64,000 nt of DNA, taken from the NCBI GenBank assembly GCA_964574705.1, contig CAZNOO010000003.1, forward strand, positions 60,658 to 124,657, given 5' to 3'. A program made the position numbers and the translations under genes. Positions 61,007 through 64,000 of this stretch are shown here, piece by piece (position 1 is the stretch's first letter; every line of letters starts with the position of its first letter). The notes below the pieces were generated by a model. It did no database searches and had not been told where the DNA came from. It saw only the letters and a list, made by a program, of their open reading frames with translations. The DNA comes from JAHIVB01 sp964574705. Its GTDB lineage: Bacteria > Bacillota_I > Bacilli_A > Izemoplasmatales > Hujiaoplasmataceae.

Positions 61007-63223
61007 CTATTCAGTTCTAAGTGCAACAACAGGATCTTTGTTCGAAGCGATTCGAGCCGGAATCAATCCTGCAATAAACGCGAGTGTAATACTGATTGCG
61101 ACTAAGGCTATTGCGTGAAGCACTGCCAAGTTCGCAACATTTGGCATATCTGCCAATTTGTAGATAATGAAGTTGATTGGAATTAGCAGCAGTAAGCTGA
61201 CGCCAATACCAACAATTCCTGAAACAAACCCAATAATGATATTTTCGGTGTTGAAGACTCTGGAAATATCTTTTTTTCTAGCTCCTAAAGCTCTCAATAC
61301 ACCAATTTCTTTGATTCTCTCAAGGACGGAAATATAAGTGATAATGGCAATCATGATTGATGAAACCACTAATGAGATAGCCGCAAAAGCGATAAGTACG
61401 ATTGAAATGGTATCAATGACGCCACCAACCATTGAAGTAAATGTCGCTGCTTGATCAACGTATTCAATTCTGGTTGGATCGTCTGAAGCTAGTCCATCGT
61501 TATATGCGTCCAAGTAAACTTTCAAAGCATCTTTATCATCAAAATTTTTCGGATAAAGGTAGATGGAAGAAATCGGGCCAACTTCATCAGGATAATTCGT
61601 TTCAATGTCATTTACAAGGTCTGAAGTATATCCAAGACCGTTATAGAGAAGCGAGACATTGGATCCATCTTTCAGCCTAATGATTCCTGAAATGGTGATG
61701 TCTAGCCCTGTCGACCCGTCACTGGTTAAAGGATTATATTCACCAACGAACAATTTGAATGATTTTCCAACGATATCAGAGAATTGAAATTCGGTTTGTG
61801 TTTCCGGATCAAATCCTAGTGCCTGTAATGTTGAAGTATAAATTCGGTTGTATTCATCGATGACAAGAACAACTTCATAGGAACCATCTGTTGAATTAAC
61901 AGTTGGATAGGTTCCATAAAGAATATCGTAGTTATCTGAAAATACATTTCCGTCTGGAAGCAAGGTAAAGAAGGATGACATAGCCGCAAATGGAGATGAA
62001 GGTGAACTATCAGATTCAATGGTTTCACTGTAAAGCGGAACGTAGCCGGTATATAAGTCTGTCGTAACATAACTTAACAAGGCTAGGTTCATCGCGTGAA
62101 CGTATTTCGTTCCATCAATGGTCTCTGGAGCGATGTTGGTTACATAGTCATTGACGTAACTCACATATTCGTCAGTAATCGTGTTTTCAGTAAAGAAAGA
62201 CGCTAACTGATGTTGATCATAGGCGGTAGCGTAGGTGTCCGCAGGATAGGGAGCCATATCTTCGACTCCAGCTTGACGTAATTTTTCCAAATCTAGTCTT
62301 GAAGAAGAAATCATGATTGGATATCCACCCAAGGTATCCTGTTCAAAGTTTGAAATTTGTTTGTCCATTCCATTCGAAAGTGCAAGAATCAAGGCGATGC
62401 CGATAATTCCGATACTTCCTGCAAAAGCTGTCAGCAAAGTTCGTCCGATTTTCGTACGAATATTATTAAGAGATGAAATGAAAGCAGTCTTGTATGACAT
62501 TGAAGTTTTCTTTAATGAGAATGTCGTTTTCATTTCTTTGATTTCTTTGACTGGATTAGTATCATCTATCATTTCTCCGTCTTTGAGACGGATGATTCTT
62601 GAGGAGTACTCTTCTGCAAGTTCGCCGTTATGCGTGACCATGATGACTAGTTTGTTTTTAGCTATTTTTTTGATGAGTTCAAGGATTTGAACGCTTGTAA
62701 CAGAATCTAATGAACCCGTTGGTTCGTCTGCTAAAATGACATCAGGATCATTTGCAAGAGCTCTCGCAACTGCGACTCTTTGAGACTGCCCTCCTGATAA
62801 TTGATTTGGATGCTTATGAATATGCTCAACCAAACCAACCTCCGTCAGAACCTCAATCGCGCGTTTCCTCGTTTCGGATGAGGAAATTCCGCTTAAGGTC
62901 ATACCCATCTCTACGTTTTGAAGAACGCTAAGATGTGGAATTAAGTTATGAGACTGGAAGATGAATCCAATCGAGTTGTTGCGATACATGTCCCATTCTT
63001 CTTCTGAAAAGTTTTTGGTGGATTTTCCGCTGATAATAAGATCGCCTTCATCATAATGATCGAGTCCTCCAATGATGTTTAAGAGGGTTGTTTTTCCACA
63101 ACCGGAAGGTCCAAGAATCGTTACGAATTCATTTTGTCTAAATTCGAGCGACACTTTATTTAATGCAACTTGTTTAAAGTCACCGACCTCATAGGTCTTT
63201 TTTATATCTACTAATTTTAGCAT
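61007..63223 (-). CDS. ABC transporter, ATPase fused to FtsX/MacB-type permease
   Basis: The 738-residue protein is a fusion. Residues 1-225 form a LolD/MacB-type ATPase with Walker A GPSGCGKTTLLN, signature LSGGQSQRVAVARALA, Walker B VILADEPTGSLD. After a linker comes the permease: first helix near 265 (GRTLLTAFAGSIGIIGIALILAL), a large extracytoplasmic domain (about 290-610) and three further helices with the FtsX segment ILVLERIKEIGVLRALGARKKDI-like at 650. It may expel peptides or antimicrobial compounds or act in lipoprotein handling. The tetR gene just upstream overlaps it by 7 bases, so the two form one unit under that regulator. Confidence 0.92.
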   Translation of the reverse strand: MLKLVDIKKTYEVGDFKQVALNKVSLEFRQNEFVTILGPSGCGKTTLLNIIGGLDHYDEGDLIISGKSTKNFSEEEWDMYRNNSIGFIFQSHNLIPHLSVLQNVEMGMTLSGISSSETRKRAIEVLTEVGLVEHIHKHPNQLSGGQSQRVAVARALANDPDVILADEPTGSLDSVTSVQILELIKKIAKNKLVIMVTHNGELAEEYSSRIIRLKDGEMIDDTNPVKEIKEMKTTFSLKKTSMSYKTAFISSLNNIRTKIGRTLLTAFAGSIGIIGIALILALSNGMDKQISNFEQDTLGGYPIMISSSRLDLEKLRQAGVEDMAPYPADTYATAYDQHQLASFFTENTITDEYVSYVNDYVTNIAPETIDGTKYVHAMNLALLSYVTTDLYTGYVPLYSETIESDSSPSSPFAAMSSFFTLLPDGNVFSDNYDILYGTYPTVNSTDGSYEVVLVIDEYNRIYTSTLQALGFDPETQTEFQFSDIVGKSFKLFVGEYNPLTSDGSTGLDITISGIIRLKDGSNVSLLYNGLGYTSDLVNDIETNYPDEVGPISSIYLYPKNFDDKDALKVYLDAYNDGLASDDPTRIEYVDQAATFTSMVGGVIDTISIVLIAFAAISLVVSSIMIAIITYISVLERIKEIGVLRALGARKKDISRVFNTENIIIGFVSGIVGIGVSLLLLIPINFIIYKLADMPNVANLAVLHAIALVAISITLAFIAGLIPARIASNKDPVVALRTE

Positions 63224-63846
63224 TTGCTTTCCTGCTTTCTTTGATACCCCTGTTGGAGAATTTTTAAATATTCTTTTAGTCTAGTACGAGATTCGTCTAT
63301 CGACTGGTTTTGAATGAATGCTGATACGAGAACGGATTGAAGAACTGAAAACACAATATCGACAGTCGCTCTAATGTCTTCATCACTTTGAAATGCGAAC
63401 TGGTCTTTATTTAAATACGGAATGATTCTAAACAAGCCATGCTTAAGTGGTTGCTTTCCCGCAAATGGAGAAAAAGGATTTTCAGATTCTGATTGAATGA
63501 ACATCATGACGTGTTTGATAAAATCTTGATTTTCTTTTGCTTCATAAGTTTCATAAAAATAATCAAAAAGTCCAAGTATGGTTTCGGTCAAATCTCCACC
63601 TGAGCGAGCTATATTTTCGTTTAGGCTTTCCTTGACTCCTTGAATGAGTTTTGAAAGAACAACAGTAAGCAAGTCCTTCTTGTCTTCAAAGTACATGTAA
63701 AAACTTCCCCTTGAAATCCCCGCATCTTTGATGATTTGATTGATGGATGACTTAGAAAATTCAACTCTGGAGAACTCTAATTTCGCTGCAGACAAGATTG
63801 CTTTTTGCTTTTCCGATGGTAAATTTAAAAATGTTTGAGACGGCAT
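63217..63846 (-). CDS. TetR family transcriptional regulator
   Basis: The protein is 209 residues from ATG 63846, which follows AGAGGTGA by 4 bases; the longer open frame runs into the operator and promoter and is rejected. It has the N-terminal TetR HTH (KQKAILSAAKLEF...INQIIKDAGISRGSFYMYFEDKKDLL) and a divergent helical ligand domain. It probably represses itself and the ABC transporter gene that it overlaps by 7 bases, releasing on binding of a toxic or lipophilic ligand. Confidence 0.92.
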   Translation of the reverse strand: MPSQTFLNLPSEKQKAILSAAKLEFSRVEFSKSSINQIIKDAGISRGSFYMYFEDKKDLLTVVLSKLIQGVKESLNENIARSGGDLTETILGLFDYFYETYEAKENQDFIKHVMMFIQSESENPFSPFAGKQPLKHGLFRIIPYLNKDQFAFQSDEDIRATVDIVFSVLQSVLVSAFIQNQSIDESRTRLKEYLKILQQGYQRKQESKC

Positions 63847-63874
63847 TATTTCACCTCTATTGTTCTTCCATTCT

Positions 63875-63903
63875 ATTCTATATGACAGGGTGTCATATGT
63901 CAA
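63875..63903 (-). promoter_or_regulatory. Promoter and TetR-type operator of the regulator-ABC unit
   Basis: TTGACA (63898-63903), a 17-base spacer and TAGAAT (63875-63880) on the minus strand. The spacer is filled by the perfect palindrome ATATGACA-GGG-TGTCATAT (63880-63898, 8-bp arms). A bound TetR dimer would block the promoter, giving autorepression. Confidence 0.85.
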
Positions 63904-64000
63904 GCGTAATGACTCTGTATTTCAACACTTCACAAAAACCTCAAAAAAAAAAGATGGCTAACCTCGAAGTCACTGAAAAAGTAGGGTATATAAAAAGAGA
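63904..64000. other. Right end of window, no gene seen
   Basis: This 97-base AT-rich end has no supported frame, hairpin or site; any further gene would lie beyond the window. Confidence 0.5.

Overview
The window looks like chromosome of an AT-rich, low-GC Gram-positive-type bacterium. TGA works as a stop codon (ATGA stop/start overlaps occur at positions 798, 1445, 8879, 9394 and 27186) and TGG encodes Trp, so this is the standard bacterial code and not that of Mycoplasma or Spiroplasma. T-box control of tyrS, a CcpA-like regulator with cre-like sites, strong AGGAGG-type ribosome sites, OppBCDFA, PepV and an L19 leader all point to Firmicutes or their deep Mollicutes-like relatives (Acholeplasma, Izemoplasma, Haloplasma). 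This placement is an inference; no rRNA gene is present to settle it.

Positions 1-13.5 kb carry mostly leftward housekeeping genes: pepV-trmB-M42 peptidase, a rightward metal P-type ATPase, T-box-tyrS, a ccpA-like gene, and a GH17 hydrolase-rimM-trmD-rplS operon. These are followed by a P-II-like protein paired with a cation/proton antiporter, and by a frameshifted esterase next to a YhhN lysoplasmalogenase. From 13.6 to 24 kb there are an EEP-fold phosphodiesterase, a P-loop kinase, a GPH sugar symporter, a small thioredoxin-like protein and a complete oligopeptide importer (oppBCDFA).

Positions 24-36 kb are the metabolic core. A fluoride riboswitch precedes a CPA-type antiporter. It is followed by a tightly overlapping nine-gene operon: arcB, arcC, ord, ortA, ortB, oraS, oraE, a MutL/GlmL-type gene and ornithine racemase. 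Together these would cleave citrulline to ornithine plus carbamoyl phosphate, make ATP by carbamate kinase, and ferment ornithine to acetyl-CoA and D-alanine through B12/PLP-dependent ornithine aminomutase. A cre-like site lies in the operon promoter. Peptidases, the Opp importer and GTP-type PEP carboxykinase fit an amino-acid and peptide fermenter.

Positions 36-54 kb are accessory: a NYN-LOTUS RNase-like protein, a D-2-hydroxyacid dehydrogenase, a candidate stand-alone small RNA, an M6-like lipoprotein metalloprotease, GDPD, LysE, an alpha/alpha-toroid protein, a nucleotidyltransferase, an HSL-type esterase, a PNPOx-like protein, a V8-type serine protease, TPM/LemA, SulP, a polysaccharide deacetylase and acylphosphatase. 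A 38-residue lysine/proline-repeat protein is hidden in a frame other than the longest ORF. Positions 54-64 kb hold rsmH, a nitroreductase, an RlmD-type methyltransferase, and a coupled serine-palmitoyltransferase-like/short-chain-reductase pair. Just upstream of that pair lies a class III cyclase-like protein carrying a Cys/His/acid-rich insert. The window ends with a MacB-like ABC transporter and its TetR regulator, whose palindromic operator sits inside the promoter.

No rRNA, tRNA, insertion sequence, prophage or CRISPR array was recognised. Promoters, terminators and RNA structures were found by eye and not scored by software.
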